Assembly (NCBI RefSeq): GCF_003838195.1
Contig: NZ_RCBY01000008.1
Location: 1-64,000, forward strand
Length of the DNA stretch: 64,000 nt
DNA from: Okeania hirsuta
GTDB lineage: Bacteria; Cyanobacteriota; Cyanobacteriia; Cyanobacteriales; Microcoleaceae
Direction of reading: 5' to 3'
Positions 52,378-63,467 of this stretch are shown piece after piece. The position numbers and the translations under genes were made by a program. A model generated the notes under the pieces. It saw only the letters and a list, made by a program, of their open reading frames with translations, did no database searches and was not told the origin of the DNA. The first letter of the stretch is position 1, and every line of letters starts with the position of its first letter.

Positions 52378-55074
52378 TTAGCTCTGACAAAATTCTACTA
52401 CTCTCATAAAATAGTTAGGTTTTCCTACTAAAAAACGACAACCTTTACTTAAAAGTTCATCTAAATTTTCCACAGACCTTAGCCAAACCTTCCCATTACT
52501 ACCAGCAACAGCAATTTTTTTACTATCCGAACTAAAACTAATACTAATTACATTCTCCATAAATTCAAATTGACTAATCTGCCGTCCTGATAAATTCCAA
52601 AGTCGCACAATACTATCAATTCCAACAGTAGCTATTAACTCTCCATCAGGACTAAAACTAACTAACTTAGTATCCAGATGTAAACTTTGAAAATTATTCA
52701 TTAATTTTCCTGTAGAAAGCTGCCACAATTCCACGACTCCATTTGATGTTGCTGTTAGTAAAAGCTGGGGTTGAGAAATGCTAAAATTCATACTAATAGC
52801 TTGCACATCTAGAGTTTTGAATTGATTTTCAGATATATTCCATAATCTAATTGTAGACTTTCCATCTAATGTTGCTAGAAATTTTCCATTGGGACTAAAA
52901 CTAACAGCTCTAATCAAACCATTATCATTCAAAATTGAATCAGATAATATAGTTATAGGTGACGATGATACATTCCAAATTTGAACAGGAATATCTATGC
53001 CAGAAGTGGCTAAATACTTACCATCAACACTAAAACTAATACTATTAACTTCAGTTTGAGATATCTCTAATACATATAATTTTTTCCCTAATAAATTCCA
53101 TATTTTTACCGTACCATCACTACCAGCAGTTGCTAAATATTCACCATTCGGATGAAAAATTAGACTATTAACTGATTTTTGCTCCGTTTGCCATTCTGTA
53201 ATTTTTTCGCCCTCAAAATTCCAAATAATTACTTTTCCATCTACTCCTGCTGAAGCTAAAATATCTTGATTCGGTCTAAATTTAACACTCGTAACAGCAC
53301 CTTGATGACCTTGCAGAATAATCTTTCTTTTTTGAAGAAAACTATCTTCAAATTGTTTTTGTTCGTCAAGTTTATCGAGAATCATTTGTAGTGCTAATAT
53401 TGGTCGAGTCGCAGGATATTCCGCTAGAGGAATATTGTTATTAACCAAATCTTTTAATCTTTGTCCCGCAGATATTGCCTTGGGTAAAGCTTCCAACAAT
53501 GCTTGATTTGTTGTTGACTTCTTGAACATTGCTAATAACAAAGCATCAGTGCCAGTTTGTTCAATTTCTCGACTAGATTGTGCTAATCGAAATCTTTGAT
53601 AAGCTAATAGGGAAAAACCTATTGATAAAACTAAAGATGTGCCAAGGATAGCAGAACCTATGGAAATCCAACGTTTAGCTTTTTGTTGTGCTTTTGCAAC
53701 TTCTGCTTGAGCTTTTTTAGTTTCTATTTTTGTTGATTCTAAGGCTTCTATTTGAGCATCTAATACTAATCTTTGGCTAGTAGTCAAAAATTGAAAATCT
53801 TGATTTCTTAAACTTTTTCCGGCTGCCCAAATTAAAGCATATTGTAAATCTTCCCCTTGCAATAAATAAGATTTATCTTCACAGTTTGAATGAAGCCATG
53901 CTTTAATTTGTGTAGAATAAGGAGGTAACTTTTCTAACTCTTCATTAATCATTTCTTCGTGAAAAATTGTAGCATATATAGAATTAGCTACAGTTAATTT
54001 ATTATCTCGTCTAACTACCAATCCAGATAACCTAAGTTCCATTTGTTCAGGACTATCATCGGCAACTATTCCAGCCAAATCATTCTGTAAAATTTGCTTA
54101 TATAACCCTAATCTTCTAACTATTCTTTGATCTTTTCTGAAAAGGCGCTCGCGAATAGTTTTCAAATGTTCTGGTATGTCTTTTGTCTCCCAATTATGAA
54201 TAATTTGAGATTTAATCATCTCCTCTAATTCTATTTTAGGATTAACAATAAAAACCCCATTTTCAATGATAATTTTACACACTTTTTGAGTTAAAAATGG
54301 TTGTCCATTCGTCCACGATAAAATCTCTTTTAAAACTTCCTCTGGTTGCTGACAAATTTCAACTAATCCATCCACCAAAGATAAGGCTTCATCAAATTTA
54401 AAACCAGTTAACTCAATAGCTATACCAATATTAAAAGGCGTACTATTTTTGTCTTGACATAAATCTTGAGGCGTACTAACTCCTAACAAAGCAAAAGTTA
54501 AGCGATTATATTCTTGATTATTGGCACGTTTATTATAACAAGACCGAATAAATCCAAAAAAATCATCTACCGGAAAATCCAGAGCTAGAATGCTATCAAT
54601 TTCATCAATAAAAATCACAATATTGTTCTGGATTTTTGTTAGTAATATCGTTTCAATAAATTCACTTAATCGTTGTACGGGTGCGAGATAATTTCGTTCT
54701 CGCCACCAGGTACGAATATTCACATATTCTGAGAGATTAAAATTATTTTCCAAGATGCGAAGAATACCTGCGTACCATTGTTCAGGAGTAACTCCCCGAT
54801 TACCTATTTCTGAAATATCTATTGCCACACAAGAAATACCTTCTTGTTGTAATCTTTTAATCGTTCTAACTTGCAAGCTAGATTTTCCCATTTGACGAGA
54901 GTTGAGAACATAACAAAACTCACTTATTTTTAGATTTTTATATAGGTCTTCATCTGCTTGTCGCTTGACGTAGTTGGGTGAATTTCTGGGGAGACAACCA
55001 CCGACTTGATAATAGGATTTTTGTGTTGAGTTATTCATGGCAAGAATGTATTTATTAACTAAGTTAACAGTCAT
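52378..55074 (-). CDS. AAA-like NTPase with WD40 beta-propeller
   Basis: An 898-residue protein. Residues about 20-330 are an AAA-like (AAA_35) NTPase: CYVLNSRQMGKSSLQVRTIK (Walker A, 57-66, with the Lys and Ser), IVIFIDEIDSILAL (Walker B, 152-160) and YNRLTFALLGVSTPQDLC. A helical region and a membrane span (about 470-495; SIGSAILGTSLVLSIGFSLL) follow, then about seven WD40 repeats (about 585-870; HQGAVTSVKFRPNQDILASA, VDGKVIIWNFEGEKITEWQ, DGTVKIWNL, IVRLWNLSG). The arrangement resembles cyanobacterial nSTAND-like or eukaryote-like sensors, whose propeller would bind a partner or ligand. Start ATG at 55074; MNNSTQKSYYQVGG at 55038 matches relatives better and is a good alternative. No partner gene nearby. 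Confidence 0.85.
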   Translation of the reverse strand: MTVNLVNKYILAMNNSTQKSYYQVGGCLPRNSPNYVKRQADEDLYKNLKISEFCYVLNSRQMGKSSLQVRTIKRLQQEGISCVAIDISEIGNRGVTPEQWYAGILRILENNFNLSEYVNIRTWWRERNYLAPVQRLSEFIETILLTKIQNNIVIFIDEIDSILALDFPVDDFFGFIRSCYNKRANNQEYNRLTFALLGVSTPQDLCQDKNSTPFNIGIAIELTGFKFDEALSLVDGLVEICQQPEEVLKEILSWTNGQPFLTQKVCKIIIENGVFIVNPKIELEEMIKSQIIHNWETKDIPEHLKTIRERLFRKDQRIVRRLGLYKQILQNDLAGIVADDSPEQMELRLSGLVVRRDNKLTVANSIYATIFHEEMINEELEKLPPYSTQIKAWLHSNCEDKSYLLQGEDLQYALIWAAGKSLRNQDFQFLTTSQRLVLDAQIEALESTKIETKKAQAEVAKAQQKAKRWISIGSAILGTSLVLSIGFSLLAYQRFRLAQSSREIEQTGTDALLLAMFKKSTTNQALLEALPKAISAGQRLKDLVNNNIPLAEYPATRPILALQMILDKLDEQKQFEDSFLQKRKIILQGHQGAVTSVKFRPNQDILASAGVDGKVIIWNFEGEKITEWQTEQKSVNSLIFHPNGEYLATAGSDGTVKIWNLLGKKLYVLEISQTEVNSISFSVDGKYLATSGIDIPVQIWNVSSSPITILSDSILNDNGLIRAVSFSPNGKFLATLDGKSTIRLWNISENQFKTLDVQAISMNFSISQPQLLLTATSNGVVELWQLSTGKLMNNFQSLHLDTKLVSFSPDGELIATVGIDSIVRLWNLSGRQISQFEFMENVISISFSSDSKKIAVAGSNGKVWLRSVENLDELLSKGCRFLVGKPNYFMRVVEFCQS

Positions 55075-55442
55075 AACTTTTCTTGGTTAGATTGAGGAAA
55101 GCTATAAGCAGTTGTGCAAAATTACAGCGTATTCGGTGGTTTATGAAGTTGCATGCAACGTCCGTACAGAGTAGGAGTTAGGAAAGAATATAGTTTTTTC
55201 CATCCTGAGTATTTTGTTCAATAAGCTTTCATTATTTGGACTCTGAACTACTGTGCCACATTTACATGGAAATCTGCTGTAATTTAATATTTGGAGAAGG
55301 CAAAGAAGTTAGAAATGTTTATTAGATTAGATATCTCCGAAAAAAATATAATGATGATATTTTAAACTTGAAAAACTAAGAAGGAGCAAGAAAAAAGGGA
55401 AAAGAGAAAGATGATAAAATAGTGTTTTTATCAATATTAATT

Positions 55443-55556
55443 AGGACTTACGCAGTAAAACGTATTTTCGTCATTGCGACCGACAGGGTTTGCGGAGCAG
55501 TCCAGAACAGATAGCAATCTCAAGTCCTAGTTTTTCGTAACTCATGCGTAAGTCCT
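55443..55556. repeat. MITE-like element (AGGACTTACGCA ends)
   Basis: AGGACTTACGCA at the left, TGCGTAAGTCCT at the right, 114 bases; contains GTTTGCGGAGCAGTCC. Confidence 0.8.
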
Positions 55557-55724
55557 GAATATATAGATATAGCGTTTCTCAAATTGCTGAGGTAGAGTTC
55601 TTTTTCTTGTTTTCTATTCTCTGTTGCCCGTATCGTTAACGATAGTTGTGTGCAAACTAACCGCTGTTTTGTGCTTCGCAGAGCTTCCTCTAATATCAAA
55701 TCTGCTGATTTCGGTAAAAAAAAG

Positions 55725-55940
55725 GGCGTTGCTGAATGGTAATGATTTTGAGATTAACTTTGGGCGCAAAACATCAGTTTTTCAATTTTACCTTCAGCTA
55801 ATAGACATCTCCAAGAATCAAAAATCAATATCTATATCCCAAAGAAATTATCAATTCTTTACCCTTACAGCAAAGCTGCCCACTCCCTACTCCCTATGGG
55901 TGGAGTAGATGTCTAATTATCATTACATTTAAGCAACGCC
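55725..55940. repeat. element with GGCGTTGCTGAA ends, interrupted
   Basis: GGCGTTGCTGAATGGTAATGAT at the left pairs with ATCATTACATTTAAGCAACGCC at the right. The family-type ATAGACATCTCC element 55801-55918 separates a 76-base left arm from a 22-base right arm. Confidence 0.65.
55801..55918. repeat. MITE-like element (ATAGACATCTCC ends), nested
   Basis: ATAGACATCTCCAAGAATC at the left, GGAGTAGATGTCTAAT at the right; a minor change in the right end. Lies inside 55725-55940. Confidence 0.75.
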
Positions 55941-56862
55941 AAAAAAAGTTCCATCTGAGCACCATTGCCAAATCTTTCTCGATCTCTCCATTTCCTCACC
56001 TTCCCCACACTCTTTATATCATGTTCGCACTTTATCGTTTGTGTAAACCCAAGCGTGAATATCTACAGAAAATTTAATTAAGTTTTTTCGGACTTTTAAG
56101 TCTTCTGTTCTAGATAACTAAAGCCTTCTTCCTTTATTAAGTAAATTGAAAATTTTAGGTAGAGACAGAATATAACAATAGGCAATTCATAAAATAGAAG
56201 CACTGCCAATAACAAATCAGTTTTGGTAAAATACCTGGCTGTTATTATCTTAAATTTGCGTCGTAATTGAAAAATAACTTCAGAATTAGAAGAGCAAGAC
56301 AGAAAATTAATTACTCACTAACCGCTACTTCCAGCAGATAAAATTACTTCATAAAACTAGCGTAATCGATCCATATTCTCAACAGGGATCAGATTTTATA
56401 TACTCAACTAAATTTGTATATCAAATGCTTAAAATTCTATTTTAATCATAATTTGAGTTGAATATTATCAAGATTTTGTAAAGATTTTCATAAAAAAAGT
56501 AAAGATTTCGTGAAGTTAAAAAATTATCTGAATTAAGTCTTTTATATATTTACACAGATATTATAAAATGATATAGTATATGTAGATAAGTAACTAAACC
56601 GTAAACAATACAACTGCAAAGTTAATAAAATCAACAGATATTTCTAACATTAAGTGTTAGTCCGTAAATTAAAAATTACGGTTAAACTGCTCAAAAAGGT
56701 TTACTACCTTAACTAAGAAATCATCTCAAGTTGTAACGGTCGATTTAAACTTTACAGGGTCATCTATTTCTGGGATAGCAATTGCGTTGAGCAGAACAGA
56801 GTTCTATTGCTTCCCAGAGTCGAGCTACTAATATTTATTACTCCCTGATAAAGTAGAAAAAG

Positions 56863-57300
56863 ATGCCTAAAAAAGCCTATCTAAAATCTCACCTGAGTGA
56901 AATAGAAATCAAAACACGTTATCTCCAAACTAGAGATAGAGTAGAATCTCGGCGCTGGCACCTTTTGTGGTTAGTGTCTCAAAAGTGGACGATTAAAGAA
57001 GCAGCTAAAGCTTTGGGTCTTAACTATGATTATGCTAAAGATATAGTAAAAAATTACAATCAACAAGGACCAAATGCCATTTTGAATCGACGGAAAACCA
57101 GGAAATTTTATCCTTCTCATGCTTTACTGACACTAGAACAACAAGAACAATTACGCATAGCACTCAAAAATCCACCCACAGACCAAGAAACCTGGACTGG
57201 ACCGAAAGTGGCAGAATGGATTGCGAAGACTATTGGACGCGATCGCGTTTCTCCCCAACGTGGATGGGAATATATGAAACGATGTAGTTCCAATTCTTAA
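56863..57300 (+). pseudogene. IS630-family transposase, N-terminal fragment
   Basis: A 145-residue frame with a helix-turn-helix region (RRWHLLWLVSQKWTIKEAAK, ALGLNYDYAKDIVKNYNQQG) and a second one (QEQLRIALKNPPTDQETWTG, GPKVAEWIAKTIG) then GWEYMKR. This is the two-HTH N-terminus of IS630-type transposases (Tc1/mariner superfamily). The DDE domain is missing; the frame ends at 57300. HIP1 (GCGATCGC) is in it. The start ATG at 56863 matches the family start. A DNA-binding fragment could still be made. Confidence 0.7.
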
Positions 57301-57539
57301 ATTTCCTGAATACACCAACGTTTAATCTTTTTACTCTATTACATAGTAGTGGCGTGTGACAGCTCAATTAATGATGCCGTCACACATTACTATATAGATA
57401 GTGCGTTATTTCATGTCCGTTTAATAGCGGTTCTTAGGTGCTAGATCATAGGTGTAAATTCAAGATAGAACACTGGAAACGGAGCATAAATTTTGGATAT
57501 TCCTTTCTTTTCGCGCATCAATTTTGAGGAAAAATCATC

Positions 57540-57712
<173 letters not shown>

Positions 57713-57781
57713 CTAAATTTATGAAGATACGATCAGGAGTTCTATATAATGTCTGTTTAATAGCGTTCAGGAAAAACTTTC

Positions 57782-59614
<1,833 letters not shown>

Positions 59615-60394
59615 AAACTTAGGAATAATAAAATTAATTTTTTTGAACTTTCTTAGCTTTTGTTTGTAGTTGGGCTTGAGCTCTTACAATACTTATATTA
59701 AATACGTTATCCCAAATCTCACGCATTATTGCTACATCTCCTTGATAGTAGGGAGTAGGGAGTAGGGAGTAGGGTGAAAATAGATAAGATATCTTGGTTT
59801 AATGCCGATAATCGTTATAAACATTACTAAACGATTATTATTACTTAATAACTGAAGTTCATCGGAAGTATAGCATTATTTTTGGTAATTGGTATTAATA
59901 TTTGCTACCAAAAATTGATAGGGAGACGGGAAGATTCGTAAGTAGCACAATTTTTTGTATTTCATATAAGTATTGTTGCTCAAGCAAAACTACGAAGTCC
60001 TATTATAAATCTTCTACTTTCCTACTCCCTACTTTCAAGAATATGTAGGAAAAATGGGTGATATTTGATATTTTACCATTTAAAAAAAAAAGAACGTTAT
60101 GAATAATATCAAATCCGTTTGATCGGACAAAAAAAATATTCAATCGTCATAACTACGCTCATCTTTGTGATTCTCTCTAATCCTGACTCCTGACTCCTGA
60201 CTCCTAGAGACTTAACCATTCTATAACTGTTTAACCGGATTTGATATAATTTGGATGATTATGGGGATATACCGTTGACGAAAAATATAAGTTCCGACCT
60301 AAAAAACAATATCGAAGCCATTTATTCTGACTCCTGACTCCTGACTCCTAATAAATAGTCTACCTATTTGTAGCAAATATTTATCAAACTGATA
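59615..60394. other. intergenic region with repeat elements
   Basis: No gene. Pentamer GTAGGGA array (59747-59772), MITE-like elements at 60106-60247 and 60268-60398. Confidence 0.5.
60106..60247. repeat. MITE-like element (ATATCAAATCCG ends)
   Basis: ATATCAAATCCGTTTGATCGG at the left, TTAACCGGATTTGATAT at the right, with CCTGACT heptamers within. Relative of 34401-34541. Confidence 0.65.
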
Positions 60395-60398
60395 TTAC
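60268..60398. repeat. partial ATACCAATTTGA-family element
   Basis: Shares TTCCGACCTAAAAAACAATA, then TATTCTGACTCCTGACTCC and TATTTGTAGCAAATATTTAT with the inverted copy at 23895-24118; its outer end is decayed. Confidence 0.6.
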
Positions 60399-61777
60399 TT
60401 CTGAGTAAATGCCCAAGCTCCATCCCAGTTTTTCGGCACACCAGTTGCTGTTAACTCCTCAATTCTTTCTAGATAAAGTTGAGATGTTTGGTCTGAAGAA
60501 TTAACTGCTAATACTTTCTCAAAATAATTCTTAGCACCAACCAAATCTCCCAAACGATAATACTCTACAGCTAGTTCAAAATCTGCCTGAGTTCTTAATT
60601 TTAATTCTCGAACATAATCTACTTCTCCATCAAGCACCTCATAAACATTAATTGGTTCATCTCTACCCTTAACAGATGCTCTATCTAGAAATCTAATTTG
60701 ATATTTTTGAGGATATTTTAAACTCTTAAAAGCTGACTCAGAAATTAATAAAGAAACTCCATAATACTTAGTCAAACCTTCTAAACGTGAAGTCAAATTC
60801 ACATTATGAGAAAGTGCATCTCCTGACATTCGAGTTTCCTCTCCAATGATGCCAACCATCATATGACCCCAATGAATACCAATGCCGATTTTCATCGGTA
60901 ACAAACCCATCGCTTTTAGAGTCTGATTATATTTCTGTAATGTCTTAAGTTGAGAAATAGCTGACTGTATAGCATCATCAGCGCCTTCAGGAAATACAGC
61001 CATAATACCATCTCCCATAAACTTAATAATTAAACCATTGTAAGCGCGAATTTCTGGACAAACTTGTTGTAAGTAACCATTTACAAAAGCAAAAGTTTCT
61101 TGAGAAGTCATTTTTTCAGATATACTCGTAAAAGAACGAATATCAGAAAAGAATATAGCCATTTTTTTACTCACCCGATCGCCTAAATTGACATCAAGAA
61201 TATTTTCTTTTGATAGCAATTTGACATATTCGTGGGGTACAAAACGTCCGTAAGCATTAGTGATTTTTGATAATTGAAGATGGGTTTTAACCCTAGTTAA
61301 TAATTCATCTTTAGCAAAGGGTTTAGTCAAATAATCATTGGCACCAAATCGGAAACCTATAACTAAATCAGCTACTCTATTTTTAGCAGTTAACATCAAG
61401 ATGGGCAAACTTTGAGCGGGATATTTTTCCCGAACTTTAGCGCAGACTTCATAACCAGACATATTGGGCATCATTACATCTAGTAAAATCATGTCAATAT
61501 TCTTGTCTTGCTCCAAAGCAGCCAAAGCTTCTTTGACGAGATTAGATAGACGACGAGCGCTATAAACTATCATACTTAAGTTGGAATTGGTGACCGGATT
61601 TAACTCTCCAGTGCTACCTTCCAAGATAAATTCACCAAGACCAATAATCCCATTAAGTGGGGTTCGGAGTTCGTGGGAGGTGTTAGCTAAAAATTCGTCT
61701 TTGAGGCGGTCTAGTTGTTTGAGTTGTTCATTTTGTGTTTCTAAAGTTTCAAAATAATTTTTAAGTTGAGCTGCCAT
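60395..61777 (-). CDS. HisKA, partial receiver and class III cyclase, C-terminal part of split gene
   Basis: 460 residues from ATG 61777; the same frame continues upstream through HAMP (NIHRRDEVGELANSF) to the stop at 61850. Order: coiled-coil and HisKA (ETQNEQLKQLDRLKDEFLAN with the phospho-His in TSHELRTPLNG), then a break, then a receiver lacking its start (MILLDVMMPNMSGYEVC, TAKNR, YLTKPFAK), then a class III adenylate/guanylate cyclase domain (about 175-370; IFFSDIRSFTSISEKM and FMGDGIMAVF, with both metal-binding Asp; VNLTSRLEGL with the Asn and Arg of the transition state), and a TPR-like tail. The ATPase domain and the first 45 receiver residues are missing: an in-frame internal deletion. 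Product likely cAMP (Lys in GLIIKFMGDG). Confidence 0.8.
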   Translation of the reverse strand: MAAQLKNYFETLETQNEQLKQLDRLKDEFLANTSHELRTPLNGIIGLGEFILEGSTGELNPVTNSNLSMIVYSARRLSNLVKEALAALEQDKNIDMILLDVMMPNMSGYEVCAKVREKYPAQSLPILMLTAKNRVADLVIGFRFGANDYLTKPFAKDELLTRVKTHLQLSKITNAYGRFVPHEYVKLLSKENILDVNLGDRVSKKMAIFFSDIRSFTSISEKMTSQETFAFVNGYLQQVCPEIRAYNGLIIKFMGDGIMAVFPEGADDAIQSAISQLKTLQKYNQTLKAMGLLPMKIGIGIHWGHMMVGIIGEETRMSGDALSHNVNLTSRLEGLTKYYGVSLLISESAFKSLKYPQKYQIRFLDRASVKGRDEPINVYEVLDGEVDYVRELKLRTQADFELAVEYYRLGDLVGAKNYFEKVLAVNSSDQTSQLYLERIEELTATGVPKNWDGAWAFTQK

Positions 61778-61849
61778 GAGATTAAAAGAGTTGGCAAGTT
61801 CGCCTACTTCATCACGACGGTGAATATTGAGTTGATTTTCCCATTTGCC

Positions 61850-63094
61850 TTAAGCAATTTCTTTAGCCGCAGAATTAAGTTGTAAAATAGGTTGGGAAAT
61901 CCAGTTAGTGGTGACTATTCCTATTAAGATAGCTACAATCAGAGCAGCAAGACTGAATAAAATTGTGTTCTTGGTGTTGGTGTTAATTTTTTCCATGAAG
62001 TCATTTTCGGGAACAACTACTACTACTAACCAATCAATAACTTTACCATCCCTAACTGGCATTATGCTAGCATAATACCACTCTCCATCAATCGGAAAAT
62101 TTATTTGTTTGCTACCCTCAATTTCATCAAAATTACCGAACTCTTTTTGTAAGTGTTTGGCCGTGGAACTTACTGTAATGCTATCACTATCAATAGCTTG
62201 TAAGCGTTTAATTTTTTTCTTTTTACCAAATTCAATAGTGAGGAATGGTTGGGAAATCTGAGAGCTAACAACTAAATCTCCCGATCGCTCCATAATAAAA
62301 CTTTGTCCATTGGGACTAATATTTAAGTTTTTGAGAAATTCTGTAATCCTGGTCAAGCTGGTCTGATTTGCTAAAACCCCGATTAACTGGCCAGTAGAAT
62401 TAAAAATGGGTCTGACAGCGGATATATCCAAAGATGTATTAGCACGAGAGAAAGCTGCATAAATAGAACTCCATGTGGGTTGACCAAGTTTCTTTGCCAC
62501 TTGATACCAGGGGCGAATCCTGGGGTCATACTCTTTTACTTTCACAAACTCTTCCGCATTACCCCGAGAATCTAGTCGGTAAATTTCACGAACTGGTTGA
62601 GTAGCTATAGTACGAATCCGGAAGATAATTTCACCATTATCAGGATTAAGTTCAACACCAATAAATTCTCCCTGCTCATTACCGAAAAAAAGGTCACTTT
62701 CCAAATCCCCTTCTTTGATAATTTGCCAAAAATAGGCTCGCATTGCCCCAAAATTGTTGACATCTAAATTGCCACCTTCAATTGCATCATTGGTTACTCT
62801 TAGCACCTGATAAGATTTGTTGAGATAACTTAAAACGTGCTGTTCAATACGAGTGCTAATTTCCTTAGTTAACTGGTTTGCAAGAGTATCGACAGTTTGG
62901 CGTCCATTGGTAAAAGAAAAATATCCTACTAATCCCACAGCACTAACAATTTGCAGAATAAAAGGGACAATTAGAACAGTTTTGAGAGGAAATTTGCTAA
63001 ACATTTTGCCCAGTGTCAGAGATAGAGGTTTAAATAGCATCAAAGCTTTAGGTTTATTTCTAATATATCTCTGAACTTGAATTTGGTCATGCAA
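61850..63094 (-). CDS. Cache-HAMP sensor, N-terminal part of the split cyclase gene
   Basis: 414 residues. A first membrane span (about 38-60, KTVLIVPFILQIVSAVGLVG) and a second (about 378-400, LFSLAALIVAILIGIVTTNW) enclose a large periplasmic double-Cache sensor (about 65-370; YLNKSYQVLRVTNDAIEGGN; DPRIRPWYQVAKKLGQPTWS; SLTRITEFLKNLNI). After the second span the HAMP start reads ISQPILQLNSAAKEIA and a TAA stop interrupts; the next codons give GKWENQLNIHRRDEVGELAN in the same frame. CAA to TAA is the simplest change, since IAQGK or similar is expected. Together with 60395-61777 this is a membrane-bound Cache-HAMP-kinase-receiver-cyclase. The start may lie at Met 19 (MLFKPLS) or Met 31. Confidence 0.8.
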   Translation of the reverse strand: MHDQIQVQRYIRNKPKALMLFKPLSLTLGKMFSKFPLKTVLIVPFILQIVSAVGLVGYFSFTNGRQTVDTLANQLTKEISTRIEQHVLSYLNKSYQVLRVTNDAIEGGNLDVNNFGAMRAYFWQIIKEGDLESDLFFGNEQGEFIGVELNPDNGEIIFRIRTIATQPVREIYRLDSRGNAEEFVKVKEYDPRIRPWYQVAKKLGQPTWSSIYAAFSRANTSLDISAVRPIFNSTGQLIGVLANQTSLTRITEFLKNLNISPNGQSFIMERSGDLVVSSQISQPFLTIEFGKKKKIKRLQAIDSDSITVSSTAKHLQKEFGNFDEIEGSKQINFPIDGEWYYASIMPVRDGKVIDWLVVVVVPENDFMEKINTNTKNTILFSLAALIVAILIGIVTTNWISQPILQLNSAAKEIA

Positions 63095-63467
63095 ATTCGA
63101 AAAAAAGAATGTTACAAATTATAGGGAATAGGGAACAATTAATAATTAATAATTAGGGCTTGCTGATTAAATATAAAAGCATTTATATATAAAGGTTTTA
63201 GCCTTTTTATATCTGGAAAAAGTACCTAGCTTTCAGGAACCTATCCCACTAATAATATTTTTGCTGAAAACCTTAAATATTTTGAGAATTAAAAACGAAA
63301 AATTAAGCTTTTAAAATAAATTTTACTTAAACAAATAAGCTTGTTGAAAATAGTGGGATAGGTTCAGCTCTTTATGCTCAAAAAGGTGCGCATTTTGGGC
63401 AGGAGAGTAGCCCAAAAATTACTCCCTTACTCCCCCGCTCCCCCCCTCCCCCTACTCCCTATTCCCT
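63095..63467. other. intergenic region between the two cyclase genes
   Basis: No gene. Contains AATTAATAATTAAT and TTTGCTGAAAACC and GCTCCCCCCCTCCCCC tracts. No repeat element with clear ends. Confidence 0.4.

Larger units (their letters stand above)
55075..56862. other. 1.8-kb intergenic region with nested repeats
   Basis: No gene seen. AGGACTTACGCA element (55443-55556), a GGCGTTGCTGAA element (55725-55940) with an ATAGACATCTCC element (55801-55918) inside it, and otherwise AT-rich bases. The IS630 fragment follows. Confidence 0.6.

Noticed and set aside
55624-55908. A 94-codon frame over the nested repeats
   Set aside because: Runs through two non-coding elements; translation has no domain-like pattern.
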